From NCBI GenBank assembly GCA_017302295.1, contig JAFLDS010000008.1:64992-128991 (forward strand): a stretch of DNA of 64,000 nt. Direction: 5' to 3'. Shown one piece after another: positions 24,824-34,329 of this stretch. The translations under genes and the position numbers were made by a program. Under the pieces are notes generated by a model. The model worked only from the letters and a program-made list of their open reading frames with translations, did no database searches and was not told the origin of the DNA. The DNA is from Thauera sp. GTDB taxonomy: Bacteria > Pseudomonadota > Gammaproteobacteria > Burkholderiales > Rhodocyclaceae. How positions within the stretch are numbered: position 1 is the stretch's first letter; each line of letters starts with the position of its first letter.

Positions 24824-26104
24824 ATGAGCGAAAACAGATCGATCGACCAGGGCCGCCGCAACACGATCAAGGCGATCGGAGGCCTGACGGCGGGCGCATT
24901 GCTGCCGGCGCCGTGGGTGCATGCCGCCAACAACACCATCAAGATCGGCTACGTCAGTCCGCAGACGGGTCCGCTGGCGGTCTTCGCCGAGCCGGACGCG
25001 TTCACGCTGGGCGAGATGAAGAAGGCGCTCGCTGGCGGTATCAAGGTCGGCGGCAAGACCTACGCGGTCGAGTTCGTGGTCAAGGATTCGCAGTCGAACT
25101 CCAACCGCGCGGCCGACGCCACCTCCGAGCTGATCCTGAAGGACAAGGTCAACATCGTCGTCGCCGGCTCGACGCCCGCCACCACCAACCCGGTGGCCGA
25201 CCAGTGCGAGCTCAACGGCGTGCCCTGCGTCACCAACGACACGCCGTGGCAGCCCCACTTCTTCGGCCGCGGTGGCGATCCGAAGAAGGGGTTCGAGTGG
25301 ACCTACCACTTTTTCTGGGGCCTGGAGGACGTGATTGGGGTGTTCACCAGCCTGTGGTCGCAACTGCCGACCAACAAGGCGGTGGGCGCGCTCTTCCCCA
25401 ACGACTCCGACGGCAACGCCTGGGGCGACCCCAAGCTGGGCTTTCCGCCGGTGCTCGCACAGAAGGGCTTCAAGCTGGTCGACAAGGGCCGCTTCCAGTC
25501 GCCGGCCGATGATTTCTCCGCCTACATCGCCGAGTTCAAGAAGAACAACGTCGAGATCGTCACCGGCGTCCTGCCGCCGCCCGATTTCGCCAACTTCTGG
25601 GCGCAGGCCGGGCAGCAGGGCTTCAAGCCGAAGATCGTCACCGCGGCGAAGGCCACCGAGTTTCCCGCCGCCGTGCAATCCTTTGGCCCTCGTGCGGAAG
25701 GCTTGTCGGTCGAAGTGTGGTGGTCGCCGGTGCATCCGTTCAATTCCAGCCTGACGGGCGTGTCCTCGGCCGCGCTGGCCGCCGCCTATACCCAGGCGAC
25801 CAGCCGGCCTTGGGCAATGCCGCTGGCGTTCAAGCACTCGCTGTTCGAGGTCGCGATCGATGCGCTCAAGCGCGCCAAGGATCTCGAGCCGGAGTCGATC
25901 CGCGACGCGATCCGCGACACCAACCTCAACACCATCGTCGGCCCGATCAATTTCAAGAAGGGGCCGGTGCCCAACGTCGCCAAGACGCCGCTGGTGGGGG
26001 GTCAGTGGAAGAAGACCGCCAAGGGCTTCGAGCTGGTCGTCGTCGAGAACAGCCTGGCGCCGACGGTGCCGGTCAAGGACAAGCTGGAAGCCATCAAGGC
26101 CTGA
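24824..26104 (+). CDS. ABC transporter periplasmic substrate-binding protein, Tat-exported
   Basis: The 426-residue protein starts with a twin-arginine type signal (RR at 11-12, then a hydrophobic stretch ending APWVHA). It continues as a type I periplasmic binding protein of the LivJ/K family (IKIGYVSPQTGPLAVFAEPDAF). GGGAGGAG lies just before the ATG at 24824. It should deliver substrate to one or both permease sets, as it is the only binding protein in the block. The many Trp residues of the pocket region would suit an aromatic ligand, but this is inference. Confidence 0.9.
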   Translation: MSENRSIDQGRRNTIKAIGGLTAGALLPAPWVHAANNTIKIGYVSPQTGPLAVFAEPDAFTLGEMKKALAGGIKVGGKTYAVEFVVKDSQSNSNRAADATSELILKDKVNIVVAGSTPATTNPVADQCELNGVPCVTNDTPWQPHFFGRGGDPKKGFEWTYHFFWGLEDVIGVFTSLWSQLPTNKAVGALFPNDSDGNAWGDPKLGFPPVLAQKGFKLVDKGRFQSPADDFSAYIAEFKKNNVEIVTGVLPPPDFANFWAQAGQQGFKPKIVTAAKATEFPAAVQSFGPRAEGLSVEVWWSPVHPFNSSLTGVSSAALAAAYTQATSRPWAMPLAFKHSLFEVAIDALKRAKDLEPESIRDAIRDTNLNTIVGPINFKKGPVPNVAKTPLVGGQWKKTAKGFELVVVENSLAPTVPVKDKLEAIKA

Positions 26105-26158
26105 TCCCACCTGGAGGGCGCGGCGGCCCTGTTCGCAGGGTCGCCGCCCGGCTTTCTC

Positions 26159-26881
26159 ATGAGACTACTGGAACTCGCGGGCGTGTCTAAGTCCTACGGC
26201 GCGCTCAAGGTGACCAATGACGTGTCCTTCACGCTCGACAAGGGCGAGGCGCTGGGCATCATCGGTCCGAACGGGGCGGGCAAGACGACGCTGTTCAACC
26301 TCGTCACCGGCAACGTGCGCCCCGATGCGGGCACGGTCAGCTTCAACGGGCGCGACGTCACGCATCTGCCGGCGTCGGCGCGCTGCCATCTTGGCATCGG
26401 CCGCTCCTACCAGGTGCCGCATCCTTTCGGCGGCATGACGGTGTTCGAGAACGTGCTCGTCGGCGCGACCTTCGGCGCCGGCCATTCCGAACGCGAGGGC
26501 ACGCCGGTGGCTTTCGAGGCCCTGCGCCGCACCGGCCTGCTGCCCAAGGCCAACCGGCTGGCGGGCGCGCTGCCGCTGCTCGATCGGAAGCGGCTCGAGC
26601 TGGCGCGCGCGCTGGCGACCGAGCCCGATCTGCTGCTGCTCGACGAGATCGCCGGCGGTCTGACCGAGCACGAGGTCGGCGCGCTGATCGAGGTGATCCA
26701 GGACATCCGCGCGGAAGGGACCTCGATCATCTGGATCGAGCACATCGTGCATGCCCTGCTCGCGGTCGTGGACCGGCTGCTGGTGATCAGCTTCGGCAGC
26801 AAGCTGATGGAGGGCGATCCGGCCAAGGTGATGGCGAGCCCGGAAGTGCAGGAAATCTACTTGGGGATCGCGGTCGAATGA
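26159..26881 (+). CDS. livG: ABC transporter ATP-binding protein LivG (set 2)
   Basis: The 240-residue ATPase has Walker A GPNGAGKT and Walker B DLLLLDEIAGGL. The signature region reads LPLLDRKRLELARALA, lacking the usual SGG, as some LivG proteins do. The switch histidine is in IIWIEHIVHAL. It follows the binding-protein gene after 54 bp and overlaps the next gene by 4 bp. Confidence 0.92.
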   Translation: MRLLELAGVSKSYGALKVTNDVSFTLDKGEALGIIGPNGAGKTTLFNLVTGNVRPDAGTVSFNGRDVTHLPASARCHLGIGRSYQVPHPFGGMTVFENVLVGATFGAGHSEREGTPVAFEALRRTGLLPKANRLAGALPLLDRKRLELARALATEPDLLLLDEIAGGLTEHEVGALIEVIQDIRAEGTSIIWIEHIVHALLAVVDRLLVISFGSKLMEGDPAKVMASPEVQEIYLGIAVE

Positions 26882-27576
26882 GCCTGCTCGAGACACGAGG
26901 CGTGACGGCCTTCTATGGCGACTTCCAGGCGCTGTACGGCATCGACATGGGGGTGGAGGAGGGCGAGACGGTCGCCATCATCGGCTCCAACGGTGCCGGC
27001 AAGTCATCGTTTCTGCGCGCGCTCTGCGGCCTGCAGAAGACTGCGCCGGACAGCGTGCGTTTCGGCGGCGACGCCATCGGCGGCCTGGCCGCGCACCACA
27101 TCGTCGGTCTCGGCCTGGCGATGGTGCCCGAGGGACGCCGGCTGTTTCCCAGTCTGAGCGTGGAGGAGAACCTGCTCGTCGGCGCGTACTCGAAGCGCCC
27201 CGGGCCGTGGACCCTGGAGCGCCTGTATGCGCTCTTTCCCATCCTCGGCGAGCGCCGCCACAACCCCGGCACCGCGCTGTCGGGCGGGCAGCAGCAGATG
27301 GTCGCGATCGGCCGCGCGCTGATGTCCAATCCGCGCCTGTTGCTGTGCGATGAGATCTCGCTCGGCCTCGCGCCAGTGGTGATCAGGGACATCTATGCCG
27401 CGCTGCCTGGGATCAAGGCCGAGGGGACGTCGGTCCTGGTGGTCGAGCAGGACGTCGGCCAGGCGATGAAGGTGGCCGACAGGCTGTATTGCTTCCAGGA
27501 AGGCCGCGTGTCGCTCGCGGGCCGCCCAGGCGAGCTTACGCGCGAGCAGATCTCGCTCGCCTATTTCGGCGTCTAG
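26878..27576 (+). CDS. livF: ABC transporter ATP-binding protein LivF (set 2)
   Basis: The 232-residue ATPase has Walker A GSNGAGKS, signature LSGGQQQMVAIGRALM, Walker B LLLCDEISLGLAP and the switch VVEQDVGQAM. Its ATG overlaps the set 2 livG stop (ATGA). It is distinct in sequence from the set 1 LivF, so this is not a recent tandem copy. Confidence 0.92.
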   Translation: MSLLETRGVTAFYGDFQALYGIDMGVEEGETVAIIGSNGAGKSSFLRALCGLQKTAPDSVRFGGDAIGGLAAHHIVGLGLAMVPEGRRLFPSLSVEENLLVGAYSKRPGPWTLERLYALFPILGERRHNPGTALSGGQQQMVAIGRALMSNPRLLLCDEISLGLAPVVIRDIYAALPGIKAEGTSVLVVEQDVGQAMKVADRLYCFQEGRVSLAGRPGELTREQISLAYFGV

Positions 27577-27599
27577 CGCGACGCACGGGGGACAATGAC

Positions 27600-28472
27600 G
27601 TGACCGAGTGGATCGATACGCTGATGCAGGGCATCCTGCTCGGCGGGCTGTATTCGCTGTTTGCCACCGGGCTGGCGCTGTCGTTCGGCGTGATGCGCAT
27701 GATCAACATTGCGCATGGCGATTTCGCCATCCTCGCCGCATTTGCGGCCATCGCGGTGGTCGAGCCCTTCGGGTTGAACCCCTTCGTGGTGCTGCTGGTG
27801 GTCGCGCCGCTGATGGGGCTGTTCGGTTACCTGCTGCAGCGCACGATCCTCAACCGCACGCTGGGCAAGGACATCCTGCCGCCGCTGCTGGTGACCTTCG
27901 GCTTTTCCATCATCATCCAGAACCTGCTGCTGGTGACCTTCTCGGCCGACACCCGCAGCCTCAACGTCGGTGAACTGGGCACGGCCAGCATCGCGCTGGG
28001 CGGTGATCTCGCGGTGGGCGTGCTGCCGCTGATCATCATGCTGGCGGCTGTCGCGGTGCTGGGCGCCTTGCAATGGCTGTTCTCCGCCACGCCGCTGGGG
28101 CGCGCCTTCCGCGCAGCGTCGGACGACGCCGAGGCGGCACAGCTGATGGGCATCGACAACCGCCACATCTATGGACTGGCGATGGGCATCGCGATGGCGG
28201 TCGTCGCCATTGCCGGCGTTTTTCTCGCCATCCGCGCCAACATTTCGCCGGCGGACGGCCCGGCGCGCCTGCTCTATGCCTTCGAGGCGGTCATCATCGG
28301 CGGTCTCGGTTCGCTGTGGGGCACGCTGGCCGGCGGCATGATCCTCGGCGTCGCCCAGGCCGTCGGCCTCAAGGCCGATCCGGGCTGGGGCATCCTCGCC
28401 GGGCACCTCGCCTTTCTCGCCGTGCTCGCGGTGCGCCCGAACGGCCTTTTTGCGCGTACCCGCGACCGTTGA
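27600..28472 (+). CDS. livH: Branched-chain amino acid type ABC permease LivH (set 2)
   Basis: The permease (290 residues from GTG 27600, behind GGGGGA) has the LivH motifs LYSLFATGLALSFGVMRMINIAHGDF and AFEAVIIGGLGSLWGTLAGGMIL. A longer frame runs upstream through the livF end, but this start fits the family. It starts 23 bp after livF. Confidence 0.92.
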   Translation: MTEWIDTLMQGILLGGLYSLFATGLALSFGVMRMINIAHGDFAILAAFAAIAVVEPFGLNPFVVLLVVAPLMGLFGYLLQRTILNRTLGKDILPPLLVTFGFSIIIQNLLLVTFSADTRSLNVGELGTASIALGGDLAVGVLPLIIMLAAVAVLGALQWLFSATPLGRAFRAASDDAEAAQLMGIDNRHIYGLAMGIAMAVVAIAGVFLAIRANISPADGPARLLYAFEAVIIGGLGSLWGTLAGGMILGVAQAVGLKADPGWGILAGHLAFLAVLAVRPNGLFARTRDR

Positions 28473-28483
28473 GGAACGACGAC

Positions 28484-29500
28484 ATGAACCCTGTCTTACC
28501 CACCGTCGAGCGCAGCACGCGCGCCAGCCAGGTCGGCGCGCTGCTCGGCCTCGTCCTCCTGATCGCGGTGATCAGCGCGCCCTGGTGGGCAGAGCGTTCG
28601 AGTCAGCGCCTGTTGACCGAATTCCTGTACACACTCGCGCTGGCGCAGATGTGGAACCTGCTGGCCGGCTATGGAGGATTGCTGTCGGTCGGCCAGCAGG
28701 GCTTCGTCGGCATCGGGGGGTATTGCCTGGTGGTGCTCGGCCTGCAGGCGGGACTCAATCCCTTCCTCATCGTGCCGCTGGCAGGGCTCGTCACCGCGCT
28801 CGTCGCGGTGCCCACCGCGACGCTGCTGTTTCGCCTGCGCGGCGCCTATTTCGCTGTCAGCACCTGGGTGGTCGCCGAGGTGTTCCGCCTGATGGTGGCC
28901 AACACCGCCAGCGTGGGCGGCGGTTCGGGGACCTCGATCACGCAGACGGTGCGCGGGATTCCGGCATGGTGGCGAGAGTCGACCACGCTGTGGATCGCGC
29001 TAGCGCTCGGTGCGGGCGCAACCCTGGCGGTGTATTTCCTGCTGCGCTCGCGCCATGGCCTGGCGCTCACCGCGGTGCGCGACAGCGAGCCGGCGGCCGA
29101 GAGCCTGGGCATCTCGGTCGAGCGCATCAAGTGGTATGTGTATATCGCAGCTGCGGCGGGTTGCGGCATGGTCGGCGCGCTGATCTTCATCACCAAGCTG
29201 CGTATCGCGCCCGAGGCGGCGTTCTCGCTCGACTGGACGGCGACGATGTTCTTCGCCGTGATCATCGGCGGCATCGGCACCATCGAAGGGCCGATCGTGG
29301 GCACGCTGATCTTCTTCCTGCTGCGCGAGCTGCTCGCCGATCATGGCAGCTGGTACATGATCGTGCTCGGCTCCGTCGCGGTGGTGTTCATGCTGTGGAT
29401 TCCCCGTGGCGTGTGGGGCCTGGTGTCCTCGCGCTTCGACCTGCATTTCTTCCCGGTGCAGCGGCGCGTGCGCAACATCGATCAAAAGGAGAGCCGCTGA
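28484..29500 (+). CDS. livM: Branched-chain amino acid type ABC permease LivM (set 2)
   Basis: The 338-residue permease has LLAGYGGLLSVGQQGFVGIGGY and MFFAVIIGGIGTIEGPIVGTLIFF, the LivM signatures. The ATG at 28484 follows GAGGAACGAC. Its stop overlaps the start of the second hemerythrin gene (TGATG), so the two are translationally coupled. Confidence 0.92.
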   Translation: MNPVLPTVERSTRASQVGALLGLVLLIAVISAPWWAERSSQRLLTEFLYTLALAQMWNLLAGYGGLLSVGQQGFVGIGGYCLVVLGLQAGLNPFLIVPLAGLVTALVAVPTATLLFRLRGAYFAVSTWVVAEVFRLMVANTASVGGGSGTSITQTVRGIPAWWRESTTLWIALALGAGATLAVYFLLRSRHGLALTAVRDSEPAAESLGISVERIKWYVYIAAAAGCGMVGALIFITKLRIAPEAAFSLDWTATMFFAVIIGGIGTIEGPIVGTLIFFLLRELLADHGSWYMIVLGSVAVVFMLWIPRGVWGLVSSRFDLHFFPVQRRVRNIDQKESR

Positions 29501-30069
29501 TGAGAAGCTCGATGCGGGTGCTGGCCAGGGAACATCTCGCCCTGCGCGCGCTGGCGCGCATCATCGCCCTCGAGGCGGAGCTGCTCGGTCGTGACGGTCG
29601 GGCGGATCTCGTGCTGCTGCAGGACATTGCCACCTACATCGGCGAGTTTCCGAACCGCATCCACCACCCCAAGGAAGACGACTTCCTGTTCCGCCACATG
29701 CGTGCGCGCGACCCGGCACGATGCGGCGCGATCATCGACCGCCTGCAAACCGAACACCTGAAAGAGGACGAGAGCATCGCGAACTTCCTCGCCGCGCTGC
29801 AGGCGGTGAGCGCCGGCGAGCCGGGCGCCGCCGCGGGGCTGGCGCAGGTGGCGGCGAGCTACGCGAAGCACCTGCTCGGTCACATCGAGGCCGAGAACAC
29901 GCTCGTCTTTCCGCTTGCCGAGGAAGTGCTGCAGGAGGACGACTGGGCGGAGATCGACGCCGCCTTCGCCGCCAACGACGATCCACTGGTGGGCGCGCAG
30001 CCCGGTGCGCGCTTCAGCGATCTGCATCGGCGCATCATGGCCATGGGGGCCATGCCGCCGGGGCTGTGA
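29500..30069 (+). CDS. Hemerythrin-domain protein (set 2)
   Basis: The 189-residue protein resembles the hemerythrin of set 1 in layout: LAREHLALRAL, RIHHPKEDDFLFRHM, TEHLKEDESIANF, LLGHIEAENTLVFPLAEE and the shared DDWAEIDAAF end. It keeps the histidine and glutamate pattern for a di-iron site. It is the last gene of the transport block and starts within the livM stop codon. Confidence 0.88.
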   Translation: MRSSMRVLAREHLALRALARIIALEAELLGRDGRADLVLLQDIATYIGEFPNRIHHPKEDDFLFRHMRARDPARCGAIIDRLQTEHLKEDESIANFLAALQAVSAGEPGAAAGLAQVAASYAKHLLGHIEAENTLVFPLAEEVLQEDDWAEIDAAFAANDDPLVGAQPGARFSDLHRRIMAMGAMPPGL

Positions 30070-30082
30070 GCGCCGCGTCGAG

Positions 30083-30865
30083 CTACAGCGACCAGTCGTA
30101 ATCCACCGTCAGCGGCGCGTGGTCGCTGAAGCGCTGTTCCTTGTACACGCTCGCCGACTTCGCCGTGCCGCCGATGCCGGGGGTGGCGAGGTGGTAATCG
30201 ATACGCCAGCCGACGTTCTTCGCCCAGGCCTGACCGCGGTTTGACCACCAGGTGTAGCCCTCGCCACTGGCGTCCGGGTAGAGGCGGCGATACACGTCCA
30301 CCCAGCCCTGCTCGTCGAACAGGCCCGATAGCCAGGCGCGCTCCTCGGGCAGGAAGCCGGAGTTCTTCTGGTTGCCCTTCCAGTTTTTCAGATCGATTTC
30401 GCGATGGGCGATGTTCCAGTCGCCGCAGACCACCACCTCGCGCCCGCTGGCGCGCAGCGTGGCCAGGTGGGGGGCAAAACGTTCCATGAAGCCGAACTTG
30501 ATCTGCTGTCGCTCCTCGGAGCTGGAACCGGATGGCAGGTACAGGGAAACCACCGACAAGGAGCCGAAGTCGAGCTGCAGGTAGCGGCCCTCGGCGTCGA
30601 TGTCGGGGATGCCCAGGCCTTCGACGACGCGGTCGGGCGCGTGGCGGCTGTAGATGCCGACGCCGCTGTAGCCCTTTTTCTCGGCGTGGTGGAACCAGCC
30701 TGCGTAGCCAGCGGGAGCCCGCATCGCCTCGCTCATGTCGCCTGCATGGGCCTTGAGCTCCTGAACACACAGGAAATCAGCCTGTTGCGCAGGCAGCCAG
30801 TCGAGAAAGCCCTTGGTGGTGGCCGAGCGGACGCCGTTGAGGTTGAGGGAGATGATGCGTAACAT
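30083..30865 (-). CDS. xthA: Exodeoxyribonuclease III
   Basis: The 260-residue protein starts MLRIISLNLNGVRSATTKG and has QELKAH (metal-binding Glu), VVCGDWNIAHREIDLKN and the catalytic SDHAPL near the end. It is the exonuclease III/AP endonuclease of base-excision repair. The ATG at 30865 is used because the extra upstream frame is not family-like. It is divergent from pyrE. Confidence 0.95.
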   Translation of the reverse strand: MLRIISLNLNGVRSATTKGFLDWLPAQQADFLCVQELKAHAGDMSEAMRAPAGYAGWFHHAEKKGYSGVGIYSRHAPDRVVEGLGIPDIDAEGRYLQLDFGSLSVVSLYLPSGSSSEERQQIKFGFMERFAPHLATLRASGREVVVCGDWNIAHREIDLKNWKGNQKNSGFLPEERAWLSGLFDEQGWVDVYRRLYPDASGEGYTWWSNRGQAWAKNVGWRIDYHLATPGIGGTAKSASVYKEQRFSDHAPLTVDYDWSL

Positions 30866-30905
30866 GGGCGTCTTTCCAATTGCCTGCTGCTTGGCAGCCT
30901 GAACC

Positions 30906-31553
30906 GTGGATTTTAGCCGGGATTTCATCGCACTCGCCTGTCGCAAGGGCGTCCTTCGCTTCGGCGCCTTCGTCACCAAGGCGGGTCGCAACTCGCCGTA
31001 TTTCTTCAATGCCGGCTTGTTCGATGACGGCGCGTCATTCCGCGAGCTGTGCGGTTACTACGCGCGCACCATCCGCGCCTCGGGCGTCGCCTGCGACATG
31101 CTGTTTGGCCCGGCCTACAAGGGCATTCCGCTCGTCGCCGGCACGGCCATCCGTCTGGCCGAGGAGGGGCTGAGCCTGCCCTTCGCCTTCAACCGCAAGG
31201 AAGCGAAAGATCATGGAGAAGGCGGCACGCTGATCGGCGCGCCGCTCGCGGGCAGGGTGCTGATCCTCGACGACGTGATCTCCGCCGGTACCTCGGTGCG
31301 CGAGTCGGTCGACATCATCCGGGCCGCGGGTGCGACGCCCGCCGGCGTGGTCATCGCGCTCGACCGCATGGAGCGAGGCAAGGGCAGTCTGTCCGCGGTG
31401 CAGGAAGTGACCGAGAGTTTCGACATGCCGGTGATCGCGGTTGCGACGCTCGAGGATCTGATCGCCTTTCTGGCCGACAGCCCTGAACTCGCCGCGAATC
31501 TGGACGCGGTGAAGGCTTACCGGGAAACCTATGGGATTGCGTCGGTTCGCTGA
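30906..31553 (+). CDS. pyrE: Orotate phosphoribosyltransferase
   Basis: The 215-residue PRTase has [10 protein letters not shown], the [11 protein letters not shown] catalytic loop (98-108) and the PRPP loop [14 protein letters not shown] (117-130). It joins orotate to PRPP to form OMP in pyrimidine synthesis. It starts with GTG at 30906, 40 bp from the divergent xthA start. Confidence 0.96.
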   Translation: MDFSRDFIALACRKGVLRFGAFVTKAGRNSPYFFNAGLFDDGASFRELCGYYARTIRASGVACDMLFGPAYKGIPLVAGTAIRLAEEGLSLPFAFNRKEAKDHGEGGTLIGAPLAGRVLILDDVISAGTSVRESVDIIRAAGATPAGVVIALDRMERGKGSLSAVQEVTESFDMPVIAVATLEDLIAFLADSPELAANLDAVKAYRETYGIASVR

Positions 31554-32187
31554 CCTGGCGCTGGCGCTCGTTCTGCTCGTGCCGCCGATGGCGGTCGCGC
31601 AGAACGGCGCGCGCACGTTCTACTGCTGCGACGTCAACGGGCAGCCGATGTGTGGCGACGTGCTGCCGCAGGCCTGCTATGGGCGGGCCTATCGCGAGAT
31701 CAGCCCGCAAGGAACGGTGCGCCGCGAGATCGCGGCGCCGCTGACTGCCGAGGAGATCGCGCGGCGCGACGAGGAGATGCGGCGCCGGCGGTTGCTCGAA
31801 GCGGAATCCCTAAAGCAGCAGCGGCTCGATCGGGCGCTGCTCGAAACCTACCGCGACCTGCCCGATCTCGATTACCGCCGGGACCGGGCGCTGGGCGAGC
31901 TCGATCGCTCGATCGCGACCCTGCGCGCGCGCGAGAGCGATCTCGTCTTGCGTCAGCGCGCGCTGATTCAGGAGTCCGCCGCTATCGAGTCGCGCACGGT
32001 GCGCGAGGGCATTGCCGAGGACATCCGCAACCTTGATGGCGAGATCGTGGCGCAGCGCTCGGTCATCGACGCCAAGGTGCGCGAGCGTGATGCGGTGCGC
32101 AGCCGCTTCGAGGAGGATCGCCGGCGTTACATCGAGCTGACGGCGCCGTCGATCAAGCCGCCGGCTGCGCAGGGGCCGAAACGCTGA
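31531..32187 (+). CDS. Exported coiled-coil protein of unknown function
   Basis: The 218-residue protein has a signal peptide ([16 protein letters not shown]) followed by a short Cys-rich part ([22 protein letters not shown]) that resembles the DUF4124 start. A long charged coiled coil then fills most of the chain. It overlaps the end of pyrE by 23 bp. It is probably periplasmic. No function is recognised. Confidence 0.75.
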   Translation: MGLRRFADLALALVLLVPPMAVAQNGARTFYCCDVNGQPMCGDVLPQACYGRAYREISPQGTVRREIAAPLTAEEIARRDEEMRRRRLLEAESLKQQRLDRALLETYRDLPDLDYRRDRALGELDRSIATLRARESDLVLRQRALIQESAAIESRTVREGIAEDIRNLDGEIVAQRSVIDAKVRERDAVRSRFEEDRRRYIELTAPSIKPPAAQGPKR

Positions 32188-32196
32188 CCGTTTTTC

Positions 32197-32219
32197 GCCC
32201 CGCAAGACTGTGCCGGGGC
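32197..32219 (+). terminator. Possible weak terminator hairpin
   Basis: GCCCCG (32197-32202) and CGGGGC (32214-32219) form a 6-bp stem after the coiled-coil gene, followed by TGATTTC rather than a clear T-run. It may end the pyrE transcript before the molybdenum enzyme gene. Confidence 0.3.
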
Positions 32220-32244
32220 TGATTTCAAGTCGAAGGATGAAGCC

Positions 32245-34329
32245 ATGAGCGTCGCCGACAGCACGATCGTACGCGCAGCCTGTCCTCACGATTGCCCCGA
32301 TACCTGCGCCATGGAGGTCACCGTCGCCGAGGGCCGCGCCGTGAAGCTGCGCGGGGCGGCCGACATGCCGTTTACCAACGGCGCCCTTTGCACCAAGGTC
32401 GCGCACTATCTCGAGCGCGTGTATTCGGACCAGCGCCTGCGTTTCCCGATGAAGCGCGTCGGGCGCAAGGGCGAAGGCCGCTTCGAGCGCATCTCGTGGG
32501 ACGAGGCGCTCGACACCATCGCCACGAAGTTCCGCGCCATCGCCGCGGATGATCCGCGCGCCATCCTGCCCTACAGCTACGCCGGCACGATGGGCCTGGT
32601 GCAGGGCGAGAGCATGGACCGGCGCTTCTTCCACCGCCTCGGCGCGTCGCTGCTGGACCGCACGATCTGCGCCTCGGCGGGGGCGCTGGGCTGGAAGGCG
32701 ACGGTGGGCGCCTCGATCGGCACCGACCCCGAGGCGGTGGCCGATGCGAAGCTGATCCTGATCTGGGGCGGTAATCCGGTGGTGTCGAATGTACACGGCT
32801 GGCGTCATCTCCAGGAAGCGAAGCGGCGGGGCGCCAAGCTGGTGTGCATCGATCCGCGGCGCTCGGAGACCGCCGAGAAGTGCGACCTGCACCTTGCCCC
32901 GTGGCCGGGCACCGACGGTGCGCTCGCGCTGGCGATGATGCAGGTGCTGATCGCGGACGATCTGCTCGACCACGACTACATCGCCCGCCATACGCTCGGT
33001 TTTGCGCAGCTTGCGGAGCGCGTGCGCGAGTGCACTCCGGAATGGGCGGCACCGCTGATCGGCCTGCCGGCGGACACCATCCGCGACCTGGCGCGCGAGT
33101 ACGGCCGCGCGCAGCCCTCTCTGATCCGGCTCAACTACGGGCTGAACCGCTGTGCCGGCGGCGGCATGGCGGTGCGAAACATCGCCTGCCTGCCGGCGCT
33201 CACCGGCGCGTGGCGGCATGCCGCGGGCGGCGCGTTGCTGTCGACCTCGGGTAATTTCCCGATCGATCATCACGCGCTGCAGCGGCCGGATCTGTATCCG
33301 AAGGACGGACGTGCGCCGCGCAGGATCAACATGGCCTTCATCGGCGAGGCGCTGCTCGAGGCGCAGGCGCCGCGGATCCGAGCGATCTACATCTACAACT
33401 CGAACCCGGTCGCGGTGGCGCCCGACAGCAATCGGGTGAAGGCGGGCTTCGCCCGTGAAGACCTGTTCTGCGTGGTGCACGAGCTGTTCCAGACCGACAC
33501 CGCCGACTACGCCGACATCCTGCTGCCGGCGACTTCGCAACTGGAGCACCGCGACGTGCATGGCACCTATGGCCACCTGTATGCGGTGGCCAACTCTCCG
33601 GCGATCGCGCCGCTGGCTGAAGCCAAACCCAATACCGAGGTCTTTCGCCTGCTTGCCGAGCGCATGGGTTTTGATGACGCTGCCTTGTTCGACTCGGATG
33701 AGCAGCTTGCCGCCGCGGCGTTTCGCGTCAGCGACCGGCGCGCCCTGGGTGTTACGCCGCAGGCCCTGGCCCAACGTGGCTGGGCGCGACTGAACCTGCC
33801 GCAGCCCTTCGTGCCCTTTGCGGAAGGCAGCTTTCCGACGCCCTCGGGGCGGTGCGAGTTCCACTCCAGCCTGCTTGATGCAATGGGGCTTGATCCGCTG
33901 CCTGCCTGGCACCCGCCGGCCGAGTCGCCGGTCAGCAATCCGGTGCTGGCGGCGCGCTATCCGCTGGCGCTGATCACGCCGCCGGCGCGCAACTTCCTCA
34001 ACACCAGCTTCGCCAACCTGCCGCGTTTCCGCGACGGGGAGGGCGGGCCAAAGCTGCACATCCACCCCGCGGATGCCGCCGCGCGCGGCGTTGCAGACGG
34101 CCAGCGGCTCCGCATCCACAACGACCGCGGCGAATTCCACGCACAGGCGGTGGTCACCGACAGCGTGCGCCGCGGCGTGGTGGTGAGCCCGTCGGTGTGG
34201 TGGCAGAAGCTGTCGGGCGATGGCAACAACGCCAACGCGGTGACCTCGTCGGCGCCGACCGACATGGGCGGCGGGCCGATCTTCTACGACTGCCTGGTCG
34301 AGGTGGTCCGCGCGGATGCGCGCGCATGA
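32245..34329 (+). CDS. Molybdopterin oxidoreductase with [4Fe-4S] domain
   Basis: The 694-residue protein starts with the ferredoxin-like Fe-S motif (C13, C17, C21, C49). The DMSO reductase fold follows: LIWGGNPVVSNVHGW, IDPRRSETAEKCDLHL, YNSNPVAVAPDSNRVKAG, and a C-terminal molydopterin-binding part with HIHPADAAARGVADGQRLRIHNDRG. No signal peptide is seen, so it should act in the cytoplasm. The substrate is unknown; no electron-transfer subunit or cofactor gene is adjacent. The stop overlaps the sirtuin start. Confidence 0.88.
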   Translation: MSVADSTIVRAACPHDCPDTCAMEVTVAEGRAVKLRGAADMPFTNGALCTKVAHYLERVYSDQRLRFPMKRVGRKGEGRFERISWDEALDTIATKFRAIAADDPRAILPYSYAGTMGLVQGESMDRRFFHRLGASLLDRTICASAGALGWKATVGASIGTDPEAVADAKLILIWGGNPVVSNVHGWRHLQEAKRRGAKLVCIDPRRSETAEKCDLHLAPWPGTDGALALAMMQVLIADDLLDHDYIARHTLGFAQLAERVRECTPEWAAPLIGLPADTIRDLAREYGRAQPSLIRLNYGLNRCAGGGMAVRNIACLPALTGAWRHAAGGALLSTSGNFPIDHHALQRPDLYPKDGRAPRRINMAFIGEALLEAQAPRIRAIYIYNSNPVAVAPDSNRVKAGFAREDLFCVVHELFQTDTADYADILLPATSQLEHRDVHGTYGHLYAVANSPAIAPLAEAKPNTEVFRLLAERMGFDDAALFDSDEQLAAAAFRVSDRRALGVTPQALAQRGWARLNLPQPFVPFAEGSFPTPSGRCEFHSSLLDAMGLDPLPAWHPPAESPVSNPVLAARYPLALITPPARNFLNTSFANLPRFRDGEGGPKLHIHPADAAARGVADGQRLRIHNDRGEFHAQAVVTDSVRRGVVVSPSVWWQKLSGDGNNANAVTSSAPTDMGGGPIFYDCLVEVVRADARA

